DNA of 64,000 nt from positions 1 through 64,000 of the forward strand of contig JAQFVV010006638.1 of assembly GCA_028023455.1 (NCBI GenBank), in the 5' to 3' direction. This document shows positions 35,462 to 55,059 of the stretch, piece after piece. The first letter of the stretch is position 1; every line of letters starts with the position of its first letter. Made by a program: the position numbers and the translations under genes. The notes under the pieces were generated by a model, which searched no databases, was not told the origin of the DNA, and saw nothing but the letters and a program-made list of their open reading frames with translations. The DNA is from Epiperipatus broadwayi. Lineage: Eukaryota; Onychophora; Udeonychophora; Euonychophora; Peripatidae.

Positions 35462-36628
35462 TATTTCTACCAACCAAGAGAACAAGCTGAATTTAAAAGT
35501 GGTTTTAGTACAGTAGATCATATCCAGGTATTGAGAGAAGTTATAGAAATGTCAAATGAATATGAATTGCCATTATGCTTAGGATTTGTAGATTATGAAA
35601 AGGCATTTGATTCTATAAACATTTCTTCAGTGATTAAAGTATTGAATCATCAAGGTGTAGATCTAGGATATTTTCATATTTTAAAGATTATTTATAAAAA
35701 TGCAATGGCAACAATTAGATTGCATAATGATAGTCAGAAAATCAACATTGAAAAAGGTGTAAGACAGGGTTACTTCATAGCAGTGCTACAAGAAATATTT
35801 TGGGGCTTAAAATGGGAAGCTATAGGAGTGAAAGTTAATGGATATTATTTAAGTCATTTAGATTTTGCACATGATATGTTTTTGTAAATAATGCTTTAGA
35901 TTTACAGGGAATGTTGCAGGAGTTATCAGATGAAAGTAGGACTAAAAATAAATGTTAAAAAGACTAAAGTAATGTTTAATAGATTTTCTCAAAATATGAA
36001 AATAATGATTGATTATAATGAGTTAGAAGAAGTTAACAGTTACAAATACCTTGGTTAGATTATTAATACAGATGGAAACATAATGGATGAAATTAATCAT
36101 AGAATTAAATTTGATTGGATTGCTTTTGGTAGAAATAACTTGATACTGAAAGGAAATATGCCTATGTGTTTGAAAAGAAAGGTTTTTAATAAATGTGTTT
36201 TGCCAGTTCTTATTTAAAGATCTGAGACTTGGACACTTAATAGAAGAACAATACAGAGACTTCAGACCATTCAAAGAAGTGTGGAGAGATGCATGTTGGG
36301 AGTAACAAGAAGAGATCAAAAATGCAATGTATGGGTAAGAGACAAACAGGTGTTACTGACCTCATTGAGAAAAATAAAAGATTGAAGGGGAGTTGGGCTG
36401 GACATATTGCTAAAAGAGATGATAATAGATGGACAATTGAAATTTTAAACTGGATTCCAAGAGATTGTAAAGAGACCACATGTGAGATGGATGAATGAAA
36501 TAAGAAAGTGTGCAGGGATGATGTGGAAAAAAAAACCAAAAATAAAAAAAGATGGACTGAATTTGGAAAGACCTTCATTTTGCAGTCGACTGATAATGGT
36601 TGATGATGATGATGATGATGATATATGA
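35462..36628 (+). pseudogene. RTE-like non-LTR retrotransposon, decayed 5'-truncated copy
   Basis: Homologous to 53,772-54,972, starting at CCAACCAAGAGAACAAGCTG. It covers the RT from before motif A ([10 protein letters not shown]) to the C-terminal domain (WAGHIAKRDDNRWTIEILN) and ends in (GAT)n. It has lost about 18 bp in motif B, so GVRQG runs straight to IAVLQE. The catalytic FADD is FAHD. A stop follows near 35,885, several small deletions occur at 35,900-35,950, and there is a TAG near 36,056 and a TAA near 36,215. It is therefore much older or less constrained than the copy at 53.4 kb. Confidence 0.9.
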
Positions 36629-36838
36629 ATTGGAATCATTCCTTATAGCAAGATAAAAATTCAAATATTATATATATGTAATAACAAATAAAATAATGAC
36701 TATAATGATGAATAACTATTATAAACAATCTTTCAATTGATAGAAGTATTTCCTGTTAATTACTTAACTTCTTCAACTGTCATTAAATTAAAAAAAGCAT
36801 AATGGAGGCAAATGTCATCAACTCAAATTCCAGGATTT

Positions 36839-38650
36839 TCAAATTTTGATGTTAGCAGTTTGTCTATTAATTATATTTATTTTATTTCTATTTAAGAAAA
36901 TTGCTTCCTTAATTATTTGGTTATTATTGTTTCTCAGTTTGTGAAGAATTTTAACATTTTCAAGCTCAAACTTAAATTTATATTTATATAACCATTCATA
37001 ATCCAAGAAAACTAAAGCAGTCATTAAATCATTATTATTTTTCATGCTTAATATTATCTGTATACTGAAACTCAATCACCTATGATAACATACATCTACA
37101 AAAAACTTGATAAACAACAGTACTATTTGCCTGACAGATATGAAACTTTTAGAATTATTCACTAATTTATTAACATTATTTGTAACACAAAATGAAACAT
37201 CTCCTTATATATATCCTGAAAAATTCCATTTGATAATTTGAAATACATGGAATATATATATATATATCCATTTTTAATTAGCACTAATCAGTTCCTTTAA
37301 AGCATTATAATTCCTTTTTAAATTATCATAAAGTATATAAATCTATTCAACCTTATAATTAAGTTTCTTTCCAAATATTTCAACATTTTCTTAATTTATC
37401 ACTTTGGTAACAATATAATTTTTCATACAAAAAAGATCTAAAATGTGTCATCTTATGCATAATTAGTATTTTTTATTTATGGTTTATATATCCTCTTTTT
37501 TGTATTAGTTTGATTACTAATTTATAACTTAACATATTATTATCTTTTGTAACATACAAATCGTAATGTTTAATATTTTGTCACCGTTCTTTTTCAATAA
37601 TCCATTTCAAGTAATTCAAATTGCTTTATTCCTCTACAAGCAAATTTCTAAGATCGGTATGTCCACAAACAAAAACATCATCCTCATATCTTTAGTAAAT
37701 TTTAATATTTTTAAAAGTAAATACATCTAACATTTTATTTTTTCATATGTATACAAAAAAAATTGCAAACTTATGCAATAACAGGGAGACGTATAGTCCC
37801 ACCTTTAGACGTTTTATAATATCAACTTTCAAAAGAAGCAATGATGTTACAAAATTTTTAAATAACAATAACAAATTTTATAAATACGTGCAAACCCCTT
37901 TACCTTTTAATCCACGTTCGATATTTTTTTTTATAAAATCTACTCCACAATAGAACCATACATTTTTATAACATCTAATGGAACAACAACACCATTCTCA
38001 TCAATCACTATATTTTTAATTTTATCTACAAAAGATCAAGCAATAATATTTTATGCTAAACTTTTGTAACCGCTTGCCAATATATTTAGATGTTTGGTAT
38101 ATAAAGAAACAACCCAAATATATCATAATACACAAAGCAAAACATTATTTATCTAATTTTATATTTGCAAAAATAACAGAACATATAGAGCATGTAGGAT
38201 AAATATAATAATACAGATCATTACTTATTGTTTTATCCTTAACTTTTTATGTTATTCTCTGACAGTTCATATTATATGCTTGAATCGAAAAGAAATCATG
38301 TTTATCCATTTGTACTTTAACTTTCTTAATAAACTGACACTTTCTCATCAAACTCATCTGTAGACTTTACCTTCTTTAAAATATATCACATTATCAGTTT
38401 TAAGCTTTTGTTTAAATTCAGAAATACCTAGTTCTAAAGAATTTTCATACAAAATCATATTAAATATATGGCAATGAATTTTCTTTATAATATTGTCAAT
38501 ATTGTCAGTAATATCACTTTCACCACCAATCATTTCAAACAAATTTTGAACAACTGCATTCATTTCCATTTTATAATCTTCCCAAGTACTGCTAACATAT
38601 TTAACACCATGACTTAATAAATAATTCTGAATCTGACAAATTAACAAAAT
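36839..38650 (-). pseudogene. Old Penelope-like element, heavily decayed reverse transcriptase
   Basis: Pieces of a PLE reverse transcriptase appear in order on the minus strand. They are an N-terminal frame (38,647-38,354, with THE-like helical content including STWEDYKMEMN), VVSLYTKHLN near 38,100, KIKNIVIDENG and PLDVIKMYGSI near 38,025-37,950 (motif A region), RYEDDVFVCGHTDLRNLL near 37,690-37,640 (motif C; V to E in the canonical YVDD), DLYVTKDNN near 37,560, and a C-terminal frame (37,075-36,839) with FELENVKILHKLRNN and IIKEAIFLNRNK, typical of the end of the PLE endonuclease. Many stops and shifts intervene. No long frame survives in the RT core, so it must be read across frames. Confidence 0.7.
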
Positions 38651-39539
38651 TCATATCATTATAAGTATGTTTGTAACCATACTGAAATACTAAAAAAAGC
38701 TGTATAGATAAATAATTATATTTTCAACCATGTGCACATACAATTTGACAATTTTCTTATAAAATTATGTATAAAAATGTTAAAGCAGCTCTGATGTAAA
38801 AGAATGAGATTCCTTATAATATTTTTTCCAGAAGCATTAAAATAAATATATTTAAAGATAATCAGAAATACAAACTATTAAAAAAGAAAAATGTAATGTG
38901 ATATCAAAAATATTGTTTAAATGTAAAGTAAATTATAAAAAAAAATAATAATAATAATAATTTAGCGTAACAAAAAGCTGGTTATTATTATTATTTTTAA
39001 TAAGAGGACCAAATTTCATATCATAGTGCCACCAAAAGCAAGTATTTGTAATCACTGGATGCAAAATGTTTAACACATTCATTGATTACAAAGGCTTGCA
39101 CTTGGTAGCACTACTATATGAAGTTTGGGACTCTTTTTAACACTGTGTAAGCATATTAAATGCTGATCATGTGATGTTTCGATAATGGTAATAATAATAG
39201 TAGTAGTAGTAGAAAAAGTAGTAATCGTAGTTATAGCAGTAGTAGTCACTAAGTGGCACTTTTCAGAGAAAGTTGATGGAAATCAGTTCTTGCTTAAGAT
39301 TTTTTTCCATTGGTTTTCTTTGAAGATTTATAATGAAAAAGTATACCAGAAGAGAGAGATCCTGTTCTTCTCAAAGTTAAGCTGTGTTGAGGGCTTAAAT
39401 ATTTATTACTTTGATGAAAAATATGATATTTTAAAATATCTAATATTTTTAATTCTCTTAAAATTTCTAGAGTTAGTTTACATAAGGCAAATTCTTATTA
39501 AGATCTAGTTTGGACTGATAATACCCTACAGAAGCAGTG
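38651..39539. other. No gene recognised; simple repeats
   Basis: Contains (AAT)n near 38,940-38,965 and a (GTA)n-like tract at 39,195-39,245. The open frame across the latter (39,185-39,508) is Val/Ile-rich because of the repeat and is not supported as a gene. Confidence 0.5.
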
Positions 39540-41240
<1,701 letters not shown>

Positions 41241-41967
41241 AAAAAGCAAAATATAGTGCATTCATCCATCTAGGCTATCCAGGTAATGGATTGCTGGATT
41301 TGTGGAATTTGAATTCCCAGTAATTTTATTTGGTATTTGTTATAAAATTTGATTTATGTAAAGTATAAAAATAATGAGGTTAGGGGTGACCCATGTGAGA
41401 CTGACTTTTTGGGATTGAAGGATGGATAATTTATACCATGTGAAACTCATGATTCAGAAATAGGTTGGAAATTAGATATAACAGAGTTGGAGGGATGAGG
41501 GTAATAGTAAGCAATTCAATAATTAGCTTAATTGATAGTGAATCAAAATATGTTTGTAAGTCAATTTGGACTGCAATAAGACTGTTTTTTTTTTTTTTTT
41601 TTGATCTGAGCTTAGACTTATAACATATATGAATGCTGCCTGGCTGGTAGAGGAGTGTTTTTCATACTGTAGATGTGATAATAATAGAAAGAGGTGTGGC
41701 TCAATTTAGTTCTTGATTTTTTTTCAAGTATTTTAATGGCTAATGAGCTCATGGAAATAGTGAAGCCCAGGGTGACAAAAGTTTTCAATAGTGACAAATT
41801 TGTGGTAAATTGCCTAGTTTAGAAAGTGTAATAGCTTTAGGTTTTCCAAACAGAGTACTGATGGAGTGAATACATTGCAGATCTGAAAAAAATGCAGTTA
41901 TATTAGAGTGGATCATATTATATTCACTACATGCATTTATTTCATAATGAAGTGGCATAGGAACTTT

Positions 41968-41968
<1 letters not shown>
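41241..41968. other. Intergenic, nothing recognised
   Basis: AT-rich, a T18 run at 41,586-41,602 and no coding signal. Confidence 0.5.
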
Positions 41969-41997
<29 letters not shown>

Positions 41998-42002
<5 letters not shown>

Positions 42003-42015
42003 AGATTTGGGGTAG

Positions 42016-42053
<38 letters not shown>

Positions 42054-42071
42054 CTACCCCAAATCTAAAAT
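41998..42071. repeat. Terminal palindrome with (AT)n loop at the PLE end
   Basis: ATTTTAGATTTGGGGTAGTT and its complement flank an (AT)n core. The right arm is the end of the PLE 3' UTR, also found at 44,873-44,890 and, inverted, at 45,579-45,597. Another (AT)n tract borders it on the left (41,969-41,998). Confidence 0.9.
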
Positions 42072-42161
42072 TAAACCAGACCAGCATAAAAATAATATTA
42101 AAACACAAGCAGACTTCTCAACTGTCAAAAACTACAAAAAAACTACACAATATATATACTA

Positions 42162-42745
42162 TTAAAAACTACCCACAAATCCATTCACTTCCCATCCACC
42201 CTTAATATTAAAAGAACTCTTAAATAAGTTAATTGCTTCAGAATAATAAATTTTCAATAATAAAGATTCTTTAATTCTTCTTTTGATTTCATTTCTCTCA
42301 AAGAAGACAACCTTAGATTCATCAAAATCAATAGTGTGATCTGTATCTTTTTCATGGACATACAAAGCAGAATGAAGAAATCTATTGTTAACTCTACTTT
42401 TATGAACCTTTATTCTTTCATTTAAAGTCAAACTACTCTGACCTATGTAAACCTTCTTACGAAATAAACAAGGAATAAAATAAACTACACCAGGAATAGT
42501 CTTTCTATCAAAAACTTCTTTTGTATTATTTAATAAATTATTCAATGTAACACCCATTTTCCAAGCAATTTTCTTATTTCCAAACAATTTACTATTTCTA
42601 CCCACAATTTTATAAGAAGACAATTTAAATGGCAAAGAAATAAAATCATATTTTCTTTAACCTTTACAACCTTATAAATATTACTATTAAATAAAATACT
42701 TTTAACAAATTTATCAGAGTATCCAACACTCAAATAATCTTTATA
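42162..42745 (-). CDS. PLE GIY-YIG endonuclease domain
   Basis: The frame 42,635-42,162 (157 codons; opens at a TTG by convention) carries GVVYF (49-53) and VYIGQ (62-66), which are the GIY and YIG motifs, then LNERIKVHK (R74, H78) and the late Glu in RRIKESLLLK (E123), all expected for the nuclease. Upstream residues to about 42,745 are in overlapping frames. In the truncated neighbour copy the segment before YIG reads CLFICKK, but here it is CLFRKK, so one Cys of the usual zinc-binding pair is lost (TGT to CGT). The domain would nick target DNA to prime reverse transcription. It was originally the C terminus of the RT protein, not a separate gene. Confidence 0.88.
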
Positions 42746-42757
42746 AAATTGATATTT

Positions 42758-43893
42758 CTAAAACAAAGCTACCCCTCTAGAATTATTTAATTTAATATTC
42801 CTATGACAATAATTCCTTAAAGCAGCTACTTTATGAGATACAAACTGATAGCTATCAGGTTTAATTATAGATCTTAATTCTTTACTTTTAACTAAATAAC
42901 TGCACAATAAACAATTAGTTTCTATATTTCTAATCTTCAAAAGATCTAAAAATTTTAACTTACCTAAATCTAACCCCTCTCCTTCTAACACAAATTTTAT
43001 AGAAGGATCAAAACAATTAAACTCATTTACAAATTCCTTCAATTTATCATTTTCAACTACAAACAAAATACTCCACATATCTAATAAATAACTTTAAATA
43101 TAAACAATTCTTTTTTAATAACAATTTCCTATTTCAAATAATTAATATAAACTGAACACAGCAATGGAGAAATAATGTAACCTATTATCCACCCTGCCTT
43201 AATTTTATAAAAATTACCATTATAAGTAAAATACATGGAATCTTCCAATAACAAAAGCAAATCTTTAATTACCTTAATTTTATTTTTTGATAAAGAACTT
43301 TTCTTAATCAATACAGACAAAAGAACATCAATACTGCTTACCCTATTAACAGACTGATACATATTTTCAATATCTAAACTTCCAAATACCCAATTACTTT
43401 CCATTTTAAAATTATTAATCTTATCAAAAGCCTCAAAAGAATAAGAAACTGTGTACTGATAAAAATCAACAAATTGTTCTAAAAAATTATTCAAGAATCT
43501 AGAAATACCCTCTACAACATTACCTGTAAAATCAAAAATAAATCTTAAAGGAAAACCATCTTTATGAGTTTTAATATTCACAAACATCTTAGCTGATGTA
43601 AAATCATTAGGATAGCATTTTAAATAATCTACTCTATTAAAAATTTTTAAATTAACCATTTTTTTCATAATATCTATCAATTTTCTTTTAATCAAATTAC
43701 CTGGATTTTTATCTAACAACATATGTTTACCATTATTTAATTTTCTATCCATTTTCTCTTTGAATTCATCTCCTTTCATAATAACAAACCTACCAGAAAT
43801 GATTACATCATTATCAATTAACCTATTTTTAAGATGTTTAATCTCAGCAGGATTAATAACAAATTTTTCTTTCCTTTTTAAACTTTTATTCAA
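42758..43893 (-). pseudogene. PLE reverse transcriptase, disrupted at the catalytic motif
   Basis: The frame 43,893-43,129 holds the RT fingers and palm: DKNPGNLIKRK, FTSAKMFVNIKTHKDG, LRFIFDFTGNVVEG, motif A GSLDIENMYQSV, and motif B region AGWIIGYIISPLL. After a stop near 43,129, motif C should follow. The DNA there (about 43,090-43,070) reads RYVE then shifts frame into ILFVVEND, where the family has RYVDDIL, so the second catalytic Asp pair is destroyed by a small deletion. The remaining part (43,078-42,758) has LKFLDLLKIR and KPDSYQFVSHKVAALRNYCH, matching the PLE thumb region. The protein was a telomerase-related RT; this copy cannot be active as read. Confidence 0.88.
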
Positions 43894-43914
43894 AATCTAT
43901 TGAATACCAACTTT

Positions 43915-44563
43915 CTATTCATCACTCAAATTACTAGATTCAATAGACGAAATTGTATCAAAAACTATATTTTTTGAATGAAATGGAACAAAATTAGGGC
44001 CTTTACCAAGAATATCTAATTCTCTATCATTTAACTTCAAATCTGAAAGATTAACAACTCTATCCTCAGAAACCTTATTATCATACCCTTTATCACTACA
44101 ATGAACTTTATTAACTTTCCCAAACAACCACTTTAATTTTCTTTCATATTTTTTTACAATAGAAATTTGACCTATTCTGTCTAAATTGTCTCATAAAAAA
44201 ATTCAAAATTGAATAATTAAAATCTTGCCTCCTTTCTAAATAATATCTATTCCTTTTATATAGATAAATAAATTTATTAAACCTTACAAAAGTATCTTTT
44301 AAAAAACTATTCAATATATATGTTTGTAACTTAAAAACTAAATGTTTATTTTGAAGCAACTTTTTATTTCTACTAAAATTAATAACACAGCACCTAGGAA
44401 AAACACTAAATTCCTTACATTTTTTAAGAAAATAAATCTGCCATCGTAAACACTCTATCCTATAACTCAATTTAGACAAATTTTTAATCCTTCTAATATC
44501 ATTAAATGGAAAATTATTAAAAACTAAACTCCACAAACCCATACTAAAATCCCAAATTACCAA
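43915..44563 (-). pseudogene. N-terminal region of the PLE protein
   Basis: Two frames, 44,563-44,144 and 44,127-43,915, precede the RT in different phases. The first is basic and aromatic (YRIECLRWQIYFLKKCKEF, PRCCVINFSRN, RQFRQNRSNFY), as expected of the nucleic-acid-binding N terminus of Penelope-like proteins. The second is acidic and ends with KGPNFVPFHSKN, a typical lead-in to the RT (G-x-N-F-x-P). A single original ORF is likely, with shifts near 44,140 and 43,900. The start ATG is not certain because the first frame opens at a GTG. Confidence 0.7.
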
Positions 44564-44814
44564 TACCCTTATAAATTAAAACCCAATAAAACCTACACAC
44601 ACTTATGTATATATAACTAAATAAACACAAATATACTCTTTCAACCCAAACTCAAACAACAAACATAATATACATAAATGACATTCAAATATATCAATAA
44701 TTAAAAACATATATATCAATAATAAAATGTCAATAATAAATCTCAATAATAAAATATCAATAATAAAAAAAAATATTTACACTACATCAGCAAAACTACT
44801 CTTAAACGCAAAAA

Positions 44815-45535
44815 ACTCATTAAAATGTAAACATTACAAGCATAAAGCTAAACTAGTCAATATAAAATCAAAACTACCCCAAATCTAAATATAAACCAGA
44901 CCAGTGTAAAAATAATATTAAAACAACCTAAGGTTTCACTGCTACAAGCAGACTTCTCAAGTGTAAAGAAGTACAAAAAAACTACACAATATATATATAT
45001 ATATATACTATTAAAAACTACCCACAAATCAATTCACTTCCCATCCACCCTTAATATTAAAAGAACTCTTAAATAAGTTAATTGCTTCAGAATAATAAAT
45101 TTTCAAAAATAAAGACTCTTTAATTCTTCTTTTGATTTCATTTCTCTCAAAGAAGACAACCTTAGCTTCATCAAAATCAATAGCGTGGCCTGTATCTTTT
45201 TCATGGACATAAAAGCAGAACTAAGATATCTATTTTTAACTTTACTTTTATGAACCTTTATTCTTTCATTTAAACTCAAAGTACTCTGACCTATGTAAAC
45301 CTTCTTACAAATAAACAATAAATAAAATATACTACACCAGGAATAGTCTTTTTATCAAAAACTTTTTTTGTATTATTTAATAAATTATTCAATGTAACAC
45401 CCCTTTTCCAAGCAATTTCTAATTTCCAAACACTTTACTATTTCTACACACAATTTTATAAGAAGACAATTTAAATGGCAAAGAAATAAAATCATATTTT
45501 TCTTTAACCTTTACATCCTTACAAATATTACTTAT
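44815..45535 (-). repeat. 5'-truncated PLE copy in tandem (pseudo-LTR)
   Basis: Collinear with 42,030-42,690: endonuclease end (frame 45,318-45,103 with VYIGQSTLSLNERIKVHK) and 3' UTR including the AAAACTACCCCAAATCTAAA block. It contains small deletions that shift the frame (for example in the His/Tyr region near 45,215). It lies directly upstream of the full copy in the same orientation. Confidence 0.88.
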
Positions 45536-45636
45536 GTTGTGTTTTAATATTATTTTTATGGTGGTCTGGTTTAATTTTAGATTTGGGGTAGTTTTGATTT
45601 TATATTGACTAGTTTAGCTTTATGCTTGTAATGTTT
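45536..45636 (+). repeat. Inverted fragment of the PLE 3' UTR
   Basis: Reverse complement of about 44,815-44,930, including GATTTGGGGTAGTTTTGATT and TTGACTAGTTTAGCTTTATG. It closes the right end of the PLE array and makes an inverted repeat with the internal UTR. Confidence 0.9.
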
Positions 45637-45640
45637 ATAT

Positions 45641-46564
45641 ATATACATATTGTGCCCTTTTGTATGGGTCACCATCTAATTTTTGTGCTAATCTATTAAA
45701 AATTTTAAATTTAAGATATATTTGAATATGTGATGTTAATTTTGCTTATGGTAATATTTCAAAGGGTCTAATTAAAGCAATCTATGAATATTTGATATGT
45801 GAAATTGTGCTGATATAGAGAGAGACATTTTAAATGATGATGATTATAATATATAGTTGGGAAAAATGGCCATAATCAATACTGCATTAATAGATTTAAT
45901 AAATAAATATTTAAAGCTAAAGTATTTAAAAAGACAAGTTAAAATTAAATGCATATGTTTATTATTGATAAAATAATATTATAAAAGAATATAAATATTT
46001 TAATTATTGAAAGTACTTAAATAAAAGACTAATATTTGATTTTAATAATATTGGATAATTATTTTAAAATCTATTATAATATCTTATTTATTTAAAAAAT
46101 ATTTATTTTAAAAAATGCAATTGTTAGTTTATTTTTAGACGATGACAAGCGTTTCTTGTGTTGTAAAGAACAGATGTTAGTTAAATATACACACACATGC
46201 ATGGAAGTTGTTTAGTAAAGTTGCAGAACTATTTTAAAAATCATGTTATAAAATTTATAAATAATACGTGAACTATCACGAGATAAAAATAAAGATATTC
46301 AATGTAGAATATTAAATCTGATTTTAAAAGTATTGCTTTAAAAATATGACGTATAAAAAATACTTAGTTTATTTAAAAATAATCTTATAAAAGTTAAAAT
46401 TAAAATCAAGTAAGATAATATACTTTTTAAAAGTGTTTAATAGATTTAAATAAACGATAAAGATTATTTTAAAAGATTTAATAATGTAATAAATATTAAA
46501 TATTAAATAAGTCATTATTTATTTTTAATTTTGTGTTGTTGGTAAATATGTAAATAAGCCAACA
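45641..46564. other. AT-rich stretch, possibly U3 of the long solo LTR
   Basis: Lies between the PLE and the promoter block of the solo LTR copy. It has no gene, and no alignment with the region beyond 10,530 was found, so the LTR start stays undefined. Confidence 0.35.
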
Positions 46565-53390
<6,826 letters not shown>

Positions 53391-54978
53391 AGAAGATTTT
53401 TATCAAGAATTATATAGTAATAAAGAACAAGTACCTCCTATATCTATTACATCTTCCGAATTGCCCAGAATTTTAAATGAAGAAGTGAGAAATGCAATTA
53501 AATGTATGAAAAAAGGAAAGGCTCCAGGTAATGATGGAATTATAATTGATATATTAAAAGAAGCAGGTGAAGAAACAGAAAAAATATTAGCAAAGTTATA
53601 TACCAAATGTCTAAATGATAAAGATGTACCGGATGATTGGAAGAATGCAGTAATAATATTAATATTTAAAAAAGGTGATAAAGAAGATATTAGAAATTAC
53701 AGACCTATCAGCCTTTTATCAGTTTTATATAAAATTTTTACCAAGATAATTACAACTCGTCTACAGAGAACCTTGGATTTTCACCAACCAAGAGAACAAG
53801 CTGGATTTAAAAGTGGTTTTAGTACAGTAGATCATATTCAAGTATTGAGAGAAGTTATAGAAAGGACAAATGAATATGAGTTGTCATTATGTTTTGGATT
53901 TGTAGATTATGAAAAGGCATTTGATTCTATACACATTTCTTCAGTGATTAAAGCATTGGATCATCAAGGTATAGATCCAGGATATTGTCATATTTTAAAG
54001 AATATTTATAAAAATGCAACAGCAACAATTAGATTACATACTGATACTGGGAAAGTCAACATTGAGAAAGGTGTAAGACAAGGTGACTCCATATCTCCAA
54101 AACTTTTTACAGCAGTGCTGCAAGAAGTATTTTGTGGATTAAAATGGGAAACTAAAGGAGTGAAAGTAAATGGAGATTATTTAAGTCATTTAGATTTCGC
54201 AGATGATGTAGTTGTTTTTGCAAATAATGCTTCCGAGCTGCAGGAAATGTTGCAGGAGTTATCAGATGAAAGTAGGAAAGTAGGACTAAAGATAAATGTT
54301 AAAAAGACTAAAGTAATGTTTAATCGATTTGCTCAAAATATGAAAATAAAGATTGGTTATGATGAATTAGAAGAAGTTAAGAGTTACAAATACCTTGGTC
54401 AGATTATTAATACAGATGGAAACATAATAGAGGAAATTAATCATAGAATTAAACTTGGTTGGAGTGCTTTTGGTAGAAATAACTTGATATTAAAAGGAAA
54501 TATGCCTATGTGTTTGAAAAGAAAGGTTTTTAACAAATGTGTTTTACCAGTTCTTACTTATGGATCTGAGACTTGGACACTTAATAGAAGAGCAATACAG
54601 AGACTTCAGACCACTCAAAGAAGTATGGAGAGATGTATGTTGGGAGTAACAAGAAGAGATTGAAAATGCAATGTATGGGTAAGAGAACAAACACGTGTTA
54701 CAGACCTCATTGAAAAAATTAAAAGATTGAAGTGGAGTTGGGCTGGACATATTGCTAGAAGAGATGATAATAGATGGACAATTGAAATTTTAAACTGGAT
54801 TCCAAGAGATTGTAAAAGACCCAGAAGGAGACCACATGTAAGATGGATGGATGAAATAAGAAAATGTGTAGGGGTGATGTGGAGAAGAGAAGCTAAAAAT
54901 CGGAGAAGATGGATTAAACTTGGAGAGACCTTCATCCTGCAGTGGATTGATAATGGTTGATAATGATGATGATGATGA
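53391..54978 (+). pseudogene. RTE-like non-LTR retrotransposon, 5'-truncated, one stop in the RT
   Basis: The frame is open from about 53,389 ([11 protein letters not shown], the end of the endonuclease-RT linker) through 54,660, then a single TGA (54,661-54,663), then open again in the same frame to TGA 54,958. RT landmarks, counted from the ATG at 53,461: GKAPGNDGI (19-27), NYRPISLL (79-86), motif [11 protein letters not shown] (D149), motif [12 protein letters not shown] (206-216), motif C FADD (246-249), [11 protein letters not shown]. After the stop come WAGHIARRDDNRW and WIPRDCKRPRRRPHVRW, the C-terminal domain usual in this group. The TGA probably replaced an Arg or Gln codon. It ends in a (GAT)n tail, typical of RTE elements. 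The endonuclease domain is missing. Confidence 0.9.
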
Positions 54979-55053
54979 CATCTACATATTTGTTTAATGA
55001 CCATCCTCTATAATATTATTTGTGAATGGGTTTAAACCCATTCTGTCACAATA
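54978..55053 (+). repeat. 75-bp repeat, copy 1 (second copy at 57,812-57,884)
   Basis: ACATCTACAT, TTTAATGACC, ATTATTTGTGAATGGGT and ATTCTGTCACAATA occur in the same order here and at 57,812-57,884, with a few changes. Copy 1 follows the (GAT)n tail of the RTE element; copy 2 runs into an (AT)n tract. The two copies bracket 2.8 kb that includes gag remnant C. Whether they are target-linked, LTR-derived or independent is not clear. Confidence 0.75.
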
Positions 55054-55059
55054 CCCCTC

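Larger units (their letters stand above)
41969..45640 (-). mobile_element. Penelope-like element with head-to-tail partial copy and inverted ends
   Basis: Minus-strand order: an inverted end fragment (45,640-45,536), a 5'-truncated copy comprising the endonuclease end and 3' UTR (45,535 to about 44,815), then a nearly full-length copy: N-terminal region (44,563-43,915), RT (43,893-42,758), GIY-YIG endonuclease (42,635-42,162), 3' UTR to about 42,047, and another short inverted UTR fragment across an (AT)n loop (41,998-42,022). Partial tandem copies acting as pseudo-LTRs and inverted end pieces are known for Penelope-like elements. Frame breaks make it non-functional as read. Confidence 0.88.

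Noticed and set aside
39185-39508. 107-codon plus-strand frame beginning with a Val/Ile run
   Set aside because: N-terminal half is a (GTA)n-like repeat; the rest has no recognisable feature.
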